Below, in pieces: positions 1-7,663 of a stretch of 24,425 bases of DNA. Position 1 is the first letter of the stretch. The number at the start of each line of letters is the position of its first letter. Under the pieces are notes generated by a model that saw only the letters and a list, made by a program, of their open reading frames with translations, was not told where the DNA came from and searched no databases. Both the position numbers and the translations under genes were made by a program. Source of the stretch: RUG11551 sp045586185 (lineage in GTDB: Bacteria; Planctomycetota; Planctomycetia; Pirellulales; Thermoguttaceae); NCBI GenBank assembly GCA_045586185.1, contig JAZMZV010000072.1, positions 1 through 24,425 on the forward strand. Direction: 5' to 3'.

Positions 1-28
1 ACAATACATATTTTTGAAAGGAAACATT

Positions 29-1168
29 ATGCGTTTGTGCAATAAATTGTTGTCGATGTTGGTCGCAGCAACAGCGTTCTGCTGGATGGGCGCTGCGTTT
101 GCAAACGTTGAGGCGTATAACAACGCTGTCGAAGACGTTCGCGGCTATCTGGCAGGCATGAACCCGGAACTGGCGCGCGCTTCCCTGAAAGACGCTCTGA
201 AACATGCGACAGATCGATATCAAAAAACCGAAATCGCCCGGCTGGAAGAGTGCATCTATCTGATTGAGGATTATCTCAACGTGATGTCCAATTTCTGCGC
301 CAATAACGCGCTTGATGATAAGGAAATCAAGCTGTCGGATACGGAGTACGTTAAGATCGTCGAAATGAAAAAGGATCACGTAACCGTTCGCGCTCAGGGT
401 ATGAACAAAACGTATCAGATCAACCAGCTGTCGCCGAAATTCGTCCGGATTCTGGTTGGGAAATCGTACAACGCCAACAAAGACAATCAGGCGGTTTTCG
501 GAACCTTTGAAGCGTTCCATCCCAAAGGAGACAGAGCGCTGGCAGAGAGACTGTGGAAGGCGGCAGGCATGAGTTCTCAGATGATGGAAGAGCTGGACGT
601 TCCTCGCGTTCCGCCGATTATTCAGCGCGGACCGGACAAGCGCTTGTCAATCCCGACGGACGATGAAGTTGCCAAGGGCATGGAATTCGTCAACAACAAA
701 TTCGGCAAGTTTATCGACAACGCCGATACGCCTCAGGCGAAAATCAAGCTGTCAAATCAGCTTATTCAGACGGCGTCCAAAAACAAGGCTATGACCCCCG
801 GTCAGAAAATGGCGTGCTTCAAAATTGCAGAACAGCAGGTTAAAGATATTCTTCAGATTTCGCCTCGATACGACGTTTTAGATCAGAAAGAAAAGGTTTT
901 CAAGACCAGAACGTTCCGTCAGCGATATGAGCTTGTTGTTAACGCCAACGCTGACCCCTCAGACCCGGATGCGTGCCGAGACATCGCCGCCGCGGCTGGA
1001 AAGCTTCTCTTTGAGTGCGGAGAAACCAACCGGTTCGACGAAGCCAAGCAGATTATTCCTCTGGCGAAAACCGCCGCTCAGGTAAGCGGAAACTCGAAAC
1101 TGTTCAAGTACGCCGACCAGGCGGAAAAATACCTCGAAGCCCAGGAAAAGAAGAACGCGGCGGATTGA
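29..1168 (+). CDS. secreted protein of unknown function
   Basis: Unrecognised protein of 379 residues. I chose the ATG at 29 because GAAAGGA (16-22) sits seven bases upstream; a TTG at 14 is in frame but has no such site. The N-terminus has a basic start (MRLCNK), a hydrophobic core and an AFA cleavage site near residue 23, so it is probably exported by Sec. The mature part is mostly charged and helical-looking, with no catalytic motif I can name. A short stretch near residues 100-140 (roughly TEYVKIVEMKKDHVTVRAQG) could be a small beta domain of the kind found in planctomycete exported proteins, but this is a guess. The last residues are Lys/Ala-rich. No partner gene is visible to the left because the window begins here; a heptamer array begins five bases after the stop. 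Confidence 0.8.
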   Translation: MRLCNKLLSMLVAATAFCWMGAAFANVEAYNNAVEDVRGYLAGMNPELARASLKDALKHATDRYQKTEIARLEECIYLIEDYLNVMSNFCANNALDDKEIKLSDTEYVKIVEMKKDHVTVRAQGMNKTYQINQLSPKFVRILVGKSYNANKDNQAVFGTFEAFHPKGDRALAERLWKAAGMSSQMMEELDVPRVPPIIQRGPDKRLSIPTDDEVAKGMEFVNNKFGKFIDNADTPQAKIKLSNQLIQTASKNKAMTPGQKMACFKIAEQQVKDILQISPRYDVLDQKEKVFKTRTFRQRYELVVNANADPSDPDACRDIAAAAGKLLFECGETNRFDEAKQIIPLAKTAAQVSGNSKLFKYADQAEKYLEAQEKKNAAD

Positions 1169-1173
1169 TATTA

Positions 1174-1201
1174 GGCAATAGGCAATAGGCAGTAGGCAAC
1201 A
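1174..1201 (+). repeat. GGCAATA/GGCAGTA heptamer array
   Basis: Four head-to-tail 7-base units (GGCAATA, GGCAATA, GGCAGTA, GGCAACA) starting five bases after the stop codon of the preceding gene. The same unit forms the two arrays around the four-helix-bundle gene at 6503-6862, but no such gene is present here. Confidence 0.8.
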
Positions 1202-1310
1202 GGAGGGATTTCGATTCCTCCAACGTTTTTCGACAAAACTTTGGACAAGGCGGCGTCAAGCCGCCGCACTCCCCCGGCGCAAGCGCTCACCCGAGAGGAT
1301 CGCTTGCGTC

Positions 1311-1380
1311 AATTGCTAATTGCTCATTGATAATTGCTAATTCTTTCAACTCATCATTCCTCACTCCTCACTTCTAACTC
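1311..1380 (+). repeat. degenerate 7-base-period tract
   Basis: Seventy bases that parse as ten consecutive heptamers: AATTGCT, AATTGCT, CATTGAT, AATTGCT, AATTCTT, TCAACTC, ATCATTC, CTCACTC, CTCACTT, CTAACTC. The first half is built on AATTGCT and the second half on CTCACTC, with the same period running through both. Confidence 0.7.
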
Positions 1381-1429
1381 AATCTATCTCCGAATAGCAA
1401 GTAATCTGAAAATCTCCCTCTCCCCGTCC

Positions 1430-1457
1430 TTGTCAAGAATTCTTATTAATGTATAAT
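1430..1457 (+). promoter_or_regulatory. sigma-70-type promoter of guaB
   Basis: TTGTCA (1430-1435), a 16-base spacer and TATAAT (1452-1457). Transcription would begin near 1464 and give a leader of about 130 bases ahead of guaB. Confidence 0.7.
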
Positions 1458-1524
1458 GTATAAAAATTAAGCTTAAAAAGAGGAATTATATACATATAAC
1501 CCCCGAAAAATCACCCAGCCAGAG

Positions 1525-1586
1525 CGTTTGCAATGGGAAAATCGGATTGTTTCCCGACTGCAAAGCCGCTCGCAACCTCTGAGGTT
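1525..1586 (+). promoter_or_regulatory. structured guaB leader with masked ribosome site
   Basis: Two hairpins can be drawn. The first pairs TTTGCA (1527-1532) with TGCAAA (1559-1564) and GGGAAA (1535-1540) with TTTCCC (1550-1555). The second pairs AACCT (1574-1578) with AGGTT (1582-1586) and so hides part of the GAGG (1581-1584) that serves the ATG at 1594. That this controls translation is an inference. Confidence 0.4.
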
Positions 1587-1593
1587 CTACAAC

Positions 1594-3057
1594 ATGGATA
1601 AAATCAGATATCAGTGCATTACGTTCGACGACGTTCTTCTGGAACCGGCTTACAGTGAAATTGTGCCAGCCGACGTTGTCGTAAAAACCAATCTCACCAA
1701 GCGAATCCAGCTCAACATCCCGTTCATCAGCTCGCCCATGGACACGGTAACGGAATCCGCCATGGCGGTTGCCCTCGCTCGGGAAGGAGGGATCGGAATT
1801 ATTCATAAAAATCTGTCAATAAAGGCGCAGTGCGCTGAGGTGGAGAAGGTAAAGCGTTCTGCCAACGGGATTATCGTCAATCCGGCGACGCTCCACGAGG
1901 ACGCTACGGTCAAGCAGGCGCGCTCCATGATGGAAACCAGCAACGTCTCCGGCATCCCGATTGTAGACGAAAACGGCTGTCTGAAGGGGATTATCACCAA
2001 GCGAGACCTCCGCTTCCTGGAAGAGAAAGATATTCCGGTTAGTCAGGTTATGACGAAAAATAACCTGGTAACGGTTACGGGAAATGTAACCCTTGAGGAA
2101 GCTGAAAAAATTTTAATGAAAAAAAAGGTGGAGAAACTTCTTCTGATTGACGAAAAGAATAAATTGACGGGACTTATTACGATTAAAGACATTGACATGA
2201 CCCGTTCCTACCCCAACGCCTGCAAGGATTCGCTGGGCAGATTGAGAGTGGGAGCCGCCGTTGGAGTCAACGATTTTGATCGAATTGAAGCCCTCCTTGA
2301 AAAAGGCGTAGACGTTTTGGTTGTTGACAGCGCTCACGGGCACAGCAGCAACGTCCTCAAAACGGTCGCTGAAATCAAGAAACGATGGGATATCGACGTC
2401 ATTGCCGGCAACGTAGTTACGGAAGAAGCGACGCGAGATCTCATCAATGCTGGCGCGGACTGCGTTAAAGTTGGAATCGGACCTGGTTCGATTTGTACGA
2501 CGCGCGTAGTCTCCGGCGTTGGCGTCCCCCAGATCAGCGCGGTAATGCACTGCGCCAAAGCCGCCGACGAGGCGGGCGTTCCGATTATCGCCGACGGCGG
2601 AATTCGGTTCAGCGGCGACATTACCAAGGCGATCGCAGCGGGCGCGTCCTGCGTTATGTTGGGCGGCTTGCTGGCAGGGCTGGAAGAAAGTCCGGGAACC
2701 AAAATCATTTACCAGGGTCGTCAGTTCAAGACGTACCGCGGAATGGGTTCCTTGGGAGCCATGGTCAAGGGGTCAAGCGAACGCTATCGTCAGGGAAAGA
2801 CAACCAAAGTAGAAAAACTCGTTCCAGAAGGCGTCGAAGGACGCGTCCCCTACAAGGGACCTCTGGGACCGTTCGTATACCAGTTGCTTGGAGGACTGAG
2901 AGCTGGTATGGGTTATTGCGGAACCAAAACCATTCAAGAATTGCGCACGGAAGCGAAATTCGTACAAGTTTCGCCTGCCAGTGTGCGGGAGAACCACCCC
3001 CATGACATCACCATTACACAAGAAGCTCCGAACTACTCTTCGGAGGACGTTTTCTAA
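1594..3057 (+). CDS. guaB: IMP dehydrogenase
   Basis: Oxidises IMP to XMP with NAD+, the committed step of GMP synthesis in the cytosol. The 487-residue length is normal for the family. The order is the N-terminal barrel half (FISSPMDTVTESAMAVALAR), a paired CBS module at about residues 95-205 (ending GLITIKDID), then the rest of the barrel with VVDSAHGHS, the catalytic loop GIGPGSICTTRVVSG with Cys301, the phosphate-binding ADGGIRFSGD and the YRGMGSLGAM segment. The ATG at 1594 was chosen because GAGG lies nine bases upstream and MDKIRYQCITFDDVLL matches the usual family N-terminus; an in-frame TTG at 1528 lies within the leader hairpin. It has its own promoter and its last 56 bases overlap the next gene in another frame. 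No other purine gene is adjacent. Confidence 0.97.
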   Translation: MDKIRYQCITFDDVLLEPAYSEIVPADVVVKTNLTKRIQLNIPFISSPMDTVTESAMAVALAREGGIGIIHKNLSIKAQCAEVEKVKRSANGIIVNPATLHEDATVKQARSMMETSNVSGIPIVDENGCLKGIITKRDLRFLEEKDIPVSQVMTKNNLVTVTGNVTLEEAEKILMKKKVEKLLLIDEKNKLTGLITIKDIDMTRSYPNACKDSLGRLRVGAAVGVNDFDRIEALLEKGVDVLVVDSAHGHSSNVLKTVAEIKKRWDIDVIAGNVVTEEATRDLINAGADCVKVGIGPGSICTTRVVSGVGVPQISAVMHCAKAADEAGVPIIADGGIRFSGDITKAIAAGASCVMLGGLLAGLEESPGTKIIYQGRQFKTYRGMGSLGAMVKGSSERYRQGKTTKVEKLVPEGVEGRVPYKGPLGPFVYQLLGGLRAGMGYCGTKTIQELRTEAKFVQVSPASVRENHPHDITITQEAPNYSSEDVF

Positions 3058-4294
3058 GATTGTTTCGGTCGCCGACAATGGATTGTCGGTCTTGACCGCC
3101 CTTGCAGCGTCAGGCCTCGTTTTGACGAGCCTGACCGCTCCCGCCTTCGCCGATGGATGGCAAGGCAGACACGCTTATTCGACGCCCGTTGTAAATCCGG
3201 CGGCGTCAGTTCCTCAAGCGGCTCCTGTAAAACAGAACGCTTCTAAAGAAAAAGTTCATCTGGTTGCCTATACTGCCAATAGCGATAATCTTCAGTGGGC
3301 AACGCCGGCTCAGCCGCCTCAAAACATCGGCGTTAAAACGATTCGTCAAACCGTTCGCCGAACGCCTGGAGCTCCTGCGCCTTCTGCCAATACGGTTGCT
3401 CAAAGCGCCAGCCCGTACAGCGATCCGTTTGGAGACAGAACCGGTCGCACCGCTCCCGCTGGGAATCCGCCAGTAGAATTGGAGTCCGTTCCCGGTTTTG
3501 ACAACGATTTGCCAGACGTTGGTTTGCCTGACGGCGCCACAATGCCGGAACTGGAATCCGTTCCTCCGACTCCTCCCTCCGCTGCTCCGGATACAGTGTT
3601 GGACTCTGACGTTCCGATAACTCAGGAATTTGAAGAATCTGTTCCAACCGCTCCGGTTCTGGAAGACGTAACGCCGGAAGTTCCGACTTTAGATTCGGCT
3701 CCCGCGACACCGACAAAGCCGTCCACGCCCGCCGTTCCTCGCCGTACGATTGACAATTCCAGCTTTGCACCGGCTTTGCCGTCAGTCAAACCGCGCGATA
3801 TTGACGCTCCGTTTATCAGCGCTGGCGAAGATCCTCGCAATCGTATGAGAGAAAACTGCCCGCCGGTAAGCAGCCTCAAGCCGATTTCACAAATTACCAA
3901 CGACATTGCCGCCCCGGAAGGCGAGTTCCCGAATGAATGTACGCTCGGAGACGAACCGTTCACCGGACGCAACTTCCAGCCGATTTGTTACTCTTGGGCA
4001 GCCCCCGGATTGGCAATCAACCCGCTGTACTTTGAAGAACCGGCTCTGGAACGATATGGACATTCCTTCTGCCCGATCCTTCAGCCCGTCATCTCCGCCG
4101 GACACTTTGTCCTGACCGTTCCCGCCTTGCCGTGGTTGATGGCTATCGACCCGCCAAACGAATGCCAGTACGTGTTAGGATACTACAGACCGGGTGAATG
4201 CGCTCCGTACGTTCTCGACCCGATTCCCTTCAGCGTTCGCGCCGCTGTGGTTGAAGGAGGCGTTGCTACCGCTCTGGTCTTCCTCATCCCGTAA
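3002..4294 (+). CDS. secreted proline-rich protein with Cys-containing C-terminal domain
   Basis: Protein of 430 residues that I can only place as a planctomycete-type conserved exported protein. The ATG at 3002 follows GGGAGA (2987-2992) and gives a convincing signal peptide: basic HKKLRTTLRRTF, a hydrophobic stretch and a TAPAFA cleavage site. Starting after the guaB stop would leave only TTG codons and lose the basic N-region, so the 56-base overlap is probably real. Residues of about 130-260 are a Pro/Glu/Asp/Val-rich linker with recurring ELESVP-like pieces. The C-terminal 150 residues form a separate domain with several cysteines (NCPPV, NECTL, PICYSW, SFCP, NECQY, GECAP) and the string PLYFEEPALERYGH. 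They end in a hydrophobic tail (AVVEGGVATALVFLIP), possibly membrane-associated. It may be cotranscribed with guaB, without a clear functional link. Confidence 0.75.
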   Translation: MTSPLHKKLRTTLRRTFSKIVSVADNGLSVLTALAASGLVLTSLTAPAFADGWQGRHAYSTPVVNPAASVPQAAPVKQNASKEKVHLVAYTANSDNLQWATPAQPPQNIGVKTIRQTVRRTPGAPAPSANTVAQSASPYSDPFGDRTGRTAPAGNPPVELESVPGFDNDLPDVGLPDGATMPELESVPPTPPSAAPDTVLDSDVPITQEFEESVPTAPVLEDVTPEVPTLDSAPATPTKPSTPAVPRRTIDNSSFAPALPSVKPRDIDAPFISAGEDPRNRMRENCPPVSSLKPISQITNDIAAPEGEFPNECTLGDEPFTGRNFQPICYSWAAPGLAINPLYFEEPALERYGHSFCPILQPVISAGHFVLTVPALPWLMAIDPPNECQYVLGYYRPGECAPYVLDPIPFSVRAAVVEGGVATALVFLIP

Positions 4295-4384
4295 AAGACA
4301 AAATAAAAAAGAGCGCTCTGAAGAGTTGAGCGCTCCTGATAAAACCGATTAGAAAGAGAACATTCTGTTTGGTTTGGTTTCCGA

Positions 4385-4420
4385 GTCCCTGGCAGCGAAA
4401 GCTGTCAGGGACTTTTATTT
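4385..4420 (+). terminator. Rho-independent terminator after 3002-4294
   Basis: A 12-bp stem with one G-T pair (4385-4396 with 4401-4412) closed by a GAAA tetraloop and followed by TTTTATTT on the plus strand. The minus strand has no T-run after the stem, so it does not obviously serve the symporter gene. A smaller GAGCGCTC repeat pair lies upstream at about 4309-4333. Confidence 0.85.
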
Positions 4421-4439
4421 GCGTTGTCTTAAACAGACG

Positions 4440-6416
4440 TTATTCTGCATCTGTTGATTCGACGTTAGGTTGAACCTGCTGGAACGCAGAAGGATTCTTC
4501 GGCATGTGCTGCCACGCCTTCAAAAGGGCAAATCCGCCAATAACAGCGATAACCGTCAAAACGATAGCCGGCGTTACCTTCCAGTACAGCCAGTATCCAG
4601 CGGCAAACAGAGTCGCGTAAATAGCAACGCAGCCAAGCAGCGAGCAGAGCAAGCCCATCGGGACAGGCCATTTCTCTCCGGTGGTCGGAATCGGTTTGCC
4701 TTCTTTTTCAGCAACTTCGTAAACGCGCTTCCAGCCGGGGCCGCCCGCCTGAGATTTTTCGGCGAATGCGCGCAGCGTTTCCTGATCGCAGGGTTTGGTC
4801 AAAAGCGTAACAGTAATCCAGCCGATCGTTACGATGACAACGCTCATAACCAGCTGATATCCAGGTACGAGTGAGAATTGCAGCGACGGCAGAATCTGAG
4901 TAACGCCGTCTTTCACAACAACGTTGCCGGCTTCGTCCAACAGCGGGAAGAATTTCTGGCACAGCGGAAGATGGAATATCTTGAAGTAAACGGCAACCGG
5001 GAACGCGATGCTCATAGCGGCAATTTCTGACCAGGCGTTGATTCGCCACCAGAACCAGCGCAGCAGGAAGATGGCTCCCGTACCAGCGCCGATCATAACG
5101 ATAATTTCGAATGCGGTCAGAGCCGATTTCAGGTTCAAAGCGACGAAGCTGGCGAGGACAATTTGAATCACAATCCAGATTCGTCCAACCAAAACCATGT
5201 TCTTTTCAGAAGCGCCTTTGTTGATGAATCGCTTGTAGAAGTCGTTGACCATGTACGAAGAACCGAGGTTAAGGTGCGTCGCAACGGTTGACATGTACGC
5301 GGCAAACAGAGACGCAACAACCAAACCGAAAATACCGTGCGGAAGCAGGGTAATCATGGCGGGATACGCCATATCGTTTTTAATCAGTTCAGGAGAAAGC
5401 GTGCCGGAACTGAGCGTGGCTTGAATGTCGGCAACCGTTGGGAAGACAATCAAAGACGCCAAAGCAACCAGAATCCACGGCCAGGGTCGAACGGCGTAAT
5501 GGCAAATATTGAAGAAGAACGTCGCGCCGATAGCGTTGTTTTCGTCCTTCGCGGAAAGCATGTGCTGAGCGGTGTAGCTTCCACCGCCGGGTTCAGCTCC
5601 AGGATACCACGCGCCCCACCACTGTACCAGCAACGGAATGAGCAAGACGGTAATTACGATGGACGGGTCTGACATGTCCGGCAAAACGGAGAGTTTATCC
5701 GCAACGGCAGGGTGAGTAAACAGAGGCTGAAGACCTCCAACGTGCTGGACGGCAACGACAGCTGCCGCAACCGCGCCGGTCATGGAGATAATAAACAGAA
5801 CGAAGTCCGCCCACAAAACCGCGCCGAATCCGCCGGTCGCAGAGAAAATAACGGTAATCGTACCGGCGACAATAGCGGTTACCCAGTCTGGAACGCCGAG
5901 CGTAACGCCAAAAATCTTGAGAACAGCCAGCGTAACGTTTCCCATAATGAGAATGTTGACCAGCATGCCGAGATAGACGGTTCGGAATCCGCGGACGAAC
6001 GCGGCGCTTGCTCCGCTGTAACGCTTTTCGTAGAATTCCAGGTCGGTCATAACGCCCAGACGCCGCCACAAAGCAGCGTAAATGAATACGGTTGTCAAAC
6101 CGGCGGGAAGGAACGCCCACCAGCACCAGTTCCCGCTAACGCCCTGTTCACGAACAAGCTGCGTTACCAGGTTGGGGGTGTCGGCGGCGAACGTCGTCGC
6201 TACCAGAGAAAAGCCCAAAAGCCACCACGGCATTGAGCGTCCGGAAAGGAAGAATTCCTGAGTGTTTTTGCTCGCTTTACGCATCGAGATGAACGTAATG
6301 GTCATAATCAGACCGATAAACGCTGCAATCAAAGTCCAGTCGAGCCAATTGAGCTTTTCCGACAAACCTTTGACGAAGTCGCAGTTAAACGGGCAGTTTG
6401 ATAGTAGTAAGTCCAT
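4440..6416 (-). CDS. sodium:solute symporter (SSS family)
   Basis: Integral membrane transporter of 658 residues that should import an organic solute with Na+. The first membrane span follows LNWLDWTLIAAF at about residues 25-45, then FFLSGRSMPWWLLGFSLVAT, the typical start of the SSS core. The motif WYPGAEPGGGSYTAQHMLSA near residue 270 is characteristic of a subgroup common in planctomycetes and Bacteroidetes that takes up sugars or related compounds. About thirteen spans can be counted, and the length suits the longer members with extra C-terminal spans. The start at 6416 has no good Shine-Dalgarno site, but no better start exists before the first span. The substrate cannot be read from sequence; a sugar or sialic acid is suggested only by the upstream YhcH-family gene on the same strand. 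Confidence 0.9.
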   Translation of the reverse strand: MDLLLSNCPFNCDFVKGLSEKLNWLDWTLIAAFIGLIMTITFISMRKASKNTQEFFLSGRSMPWWLLGFSLVATTFAADTPNLVTQLVREQGVSGNWCWWAFLPAGLTTVFIYAALWRRLGVMTDLEFYEKRYSGASAAFVRGFRTVYLGMLVNILIMGNVTLAVLKIFGVTLGVPDWVTAIVAGTITVIFSATGGFGAVLWADFVLFIISMTGAVAAAVVAVQHVGGLQPLFTHPAVADKLSVLPDMSDPSIVITVLLIPLLVQWWGAWYPGAEPGGGSYTAQHMLSAKDENNAIGATFFFNICHYAVRPWPWILVALASLIVFPTVADIQATLSSGTLSPELIKNDMAYPAMITLLPHGIFGLVVASLFAAYMSTVATHLNLGSSYMVNDFYKRFINKGASEKNMVLVGRIWIVIQIVLASFVALNLKSALTAFEIIVMIGAGTGAIFLLRWFWWRINAWSEIAAMSIAFPVAVYFKIFHLPLCQKFFPLLDEAGNVVVKDGVTQILPSLQFSLVPGYQLVMSVVIVTIGWITVTLLTKPCDQETLRAFAEKSQAGGPGWKRVYEVAEKEGKPIPTTGEKWPVPMGLLCSLLGCVAIYATLFAAGYWLYWKVTPAIVLTVIAVIGGFALLKAWQHMPKNPSAFQQVQPNVESTDAE

Positions 6417-6454
6417 AGTTGTTCAAAAGTAGTAAAAGGGTTAAGGGGAATAAA

Positions 6455-6499
<45 letters not shown>

Positions 6500-6502
6500 G
6501 GA

Positions 6503-6862
6503 TTAAGATTTCGAACTCAGTTTTGTGATCAGAGCGTTTAGCATTTTCCCGACCTCATCACAATAATTCATTGCTAACGCAATTTGGTTTTCATGCAGAT
6601 ATCCAATTCTAACACAAATTAGAAGCTGCGTTTCAAGTTCATGTTTTGAACCACGAGATATCTTGAGGAAATGGATGTAATCTCCTGTTGTATTTCTACC
6701 ATAGCCTTCTGAAATGTTGGAGGCGATGGATGTGGCAGCACGACGCATTTGATCTGACAATCCATATAATTCTTCTCTCGGAAGCAGTCGGATAAGTCGA
6801 TAGATTTCTACAACCAAATCCATCGACCTTTGCCAAACAATCAAGTCTCTATAGCTTTCCAT
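6503..6862 (-). CDS. four-helix-bundle protein (23S rRNA intervening-sequence family)
   Basis: Protein of 119 residues. It begins MESYRDLIVWQRSMDLVVEI and contains LSDQMRRAATSIASNISEGY, both classical for the four-helix-bundle/S23 family first noticed in 23S rRNA intervening sequences and related to the Avd accessory protein of diversity-generating retroelements. The family has a basic helical surface and is thought to bind nucleic acid, but the role of stand-alone copies is not known. There is no reverse transcriptase or variable repeat here, so it is not part of such a retroelement. The ATG at 6862 is preceded on the minus strand by AGGAG, which is formed by the edge of the flanking heptamer array. 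The gene sits between a YhcH-family gene and a symporter gene with which it has no obvious functional tie, and looks like an inserted cassette. Confidence 0.92.
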   Translation of the reverse strand: MESYRDLIVWQRSMDLVVEIYRLIRLLPREELYGLSDQMRRAATSIASNISEGYGRNTTGDYIHFLKISRGSKHELETQLLICVRIGYLHENQIALAMNYCDEVGKMLNALITKLSSKS

Positions 6863-6872
6863 AAAAAACTCC

Positions 6873-6900
6873 TATTGCCTACTGCCTACTGCCTACTGCC
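6873..6900 (-). repeat. GGCAGTA heptamer array, right flank, inverted
   Basis: Four units reading TATTGCC, TACTGCC, TACTGCC, TACTGCC on the plus strand, that is GGCAGTA x3 and GGCAATA on the minus strand. With the array at 6456-6499 it brackets one gene in inverted orientation. Its inner edge reads GGCAATAGGAG on the minus strand, providing the Shine-Dalgarno site of that gene. Confidence 0.9.
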
Positions 6901-6904
6901 TAAA

Positions 6905-7411
6905 CTATATCCTGCACTTAACGATAACCTTCCGGACGTGCTCCGGTTTGTCAACGTAAATCATAGAGGCATGCAGGTCGTCGGGAGCGAAAATCGCCAG
7001 TTCTCCGGCGTTGACAATCATTTTGTTGGGGGAATCGACGTCTTGGGCGAAAAACGGCATCGTTTCCAGTTGGAACAGCGTGCAGTCGCCGGCAGCGTCG
7101 AATGGCGTTTTTACCGCCAGATCGGGGGCGTATTTCACCGCGCCCATGTATTCCCGACCGATTACGACGCAATGGATGTCAACGTACTTTTCGTGCTTTT
7201 CGATAACCGCTTCTCGCGGAGAATGGGACTCGTATTCCAACACGTTGATATAGAGCCTGTCTCCAGCATCGTCGGTTTCGATTTTGGTTACGCCGTTGGA
7301 AAGAGCGGAGAAATCCGCCTGCTTGAGAAACTTCAAACCGTCTCGGACGGATTCCGGATACGAGCTGAACGCGTCGCTGTCCGGATCGAGTTGTGCAAGG
7401 TTGTACTTCAT
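6905..7411 (-). CDS. YhcH/YjgK/YiaL family protein (NanQ-like sugar anomerase candidate)
   Basis: A cupin-like beta-sandwich family whose E. coli member YhcH (NanQ) acts on sialic acid anomers; related members occur in sugar catabolic operons. The ATG at 7411 gives 168 residues, close to the family's usual 150-160. A longer in-frame TTG start at 7501 falls at the probable transcription start and is less likely. Diagnostic segments are EKHEKYVDIHCVVIGREYMG at about residues 71-90 (family pattern E-x-H-x-x-x-D-x-x) and APDDLHASMIYVDKPEHVRK near 142-161, with His73, His80 and His147 as likely metal or substrate ligands. It lies upstream of a four-helix-bundle gene and an SSS symporter on the same strand, which fits sugar uptake. 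The specific substrate is unknown. Confidence 0.85.
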   Translation of the reverse strand: MKYNLAQLDPDSDAFSSYPESVRDGLKFLKQADFSALSNGVTKIETDDAGDRLYINVLEYESHSPREAVIEKHEKYVDIHCVVIGREYMGAVKYAPDLAVKTPFDAAGDCTLFQLETMPFFAQDVDSPNKMIVNAGELAIFAPDDLHASMIYVDKPEHVRKVIVKCRI

Positions 7412-7515
7412 GTTCAAAACGAGGAAAAAAAGTCTTTTAACGTTTTCTGTCGACTGAGAAGAAATTGCGTATAGGTATATTTGTTCTCTATAATCCGTCA
7501 ACAGATATTATATAG

Positions 7516-7524
7516 AGTATAACA
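7516..7524 (-). promoter_or_regulatory. possible extended -10 promoter for the YhcH-family gene
   Basis: On the minus strand TG-T-TATACT forms an extended -10 site, with a second TATAAT at 7507-7512. No convincing -35 box is present. Use of either would give a leader of about 90-100 bases to the ATG at 7411. Confidence 0.4.
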
Positions 7525-7663
7525 CATTCAAACGGTTTTGAATACCACCCCGGCGGGATTTAGACGTATCTTTTAAATAAAAATGATAAAGAATCGGATT
7601 TATAACCAAAAAACGGCTTGACGAGAGGGGGAAAACGGGGTTTTGCTAAAACAATTCAAAAAA

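Larger units (their letters stand above)
1169..1593. other. gene-free interval with repeats, hairpins and guaB leader
   Basis: No supportable gene. It holds the GGCAATA array (1174-1201), a GC-rich hairpin with GGCGGC/GCCGCC arms (1249-1265), a second hairpin with 8-bp arms CGCAAGCG/CGCTTGCG (1278-1285 and 1301-1308), a degenerate heptamer tract (1311-1380), the guaB promoter and its leader. None of the hairpins is followed by a T-run, so I call no terminator for the upstream gene. Confidence 0.7.

Noticed and set aside
1464..1593. Purine riboswitch upstream of guaB
   Set aside because: I could not find the conserved loop and junction sequences of the known guanine, adenine or PRPP/ppGpp classes; only simple hairpins are visible.
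2493..3005. Long Arg-rich reading frame inside guaB
   Set aside because: It is on the same strand in another frame, has no ribosome site and its composition is that of a frame-shifted guaB.
6503..6862. Diversity-generating retroelement Avd protein
   Set aside because: The fold family matches, but there is no reverse transcriptase, template repeat or variable target gene in the window.
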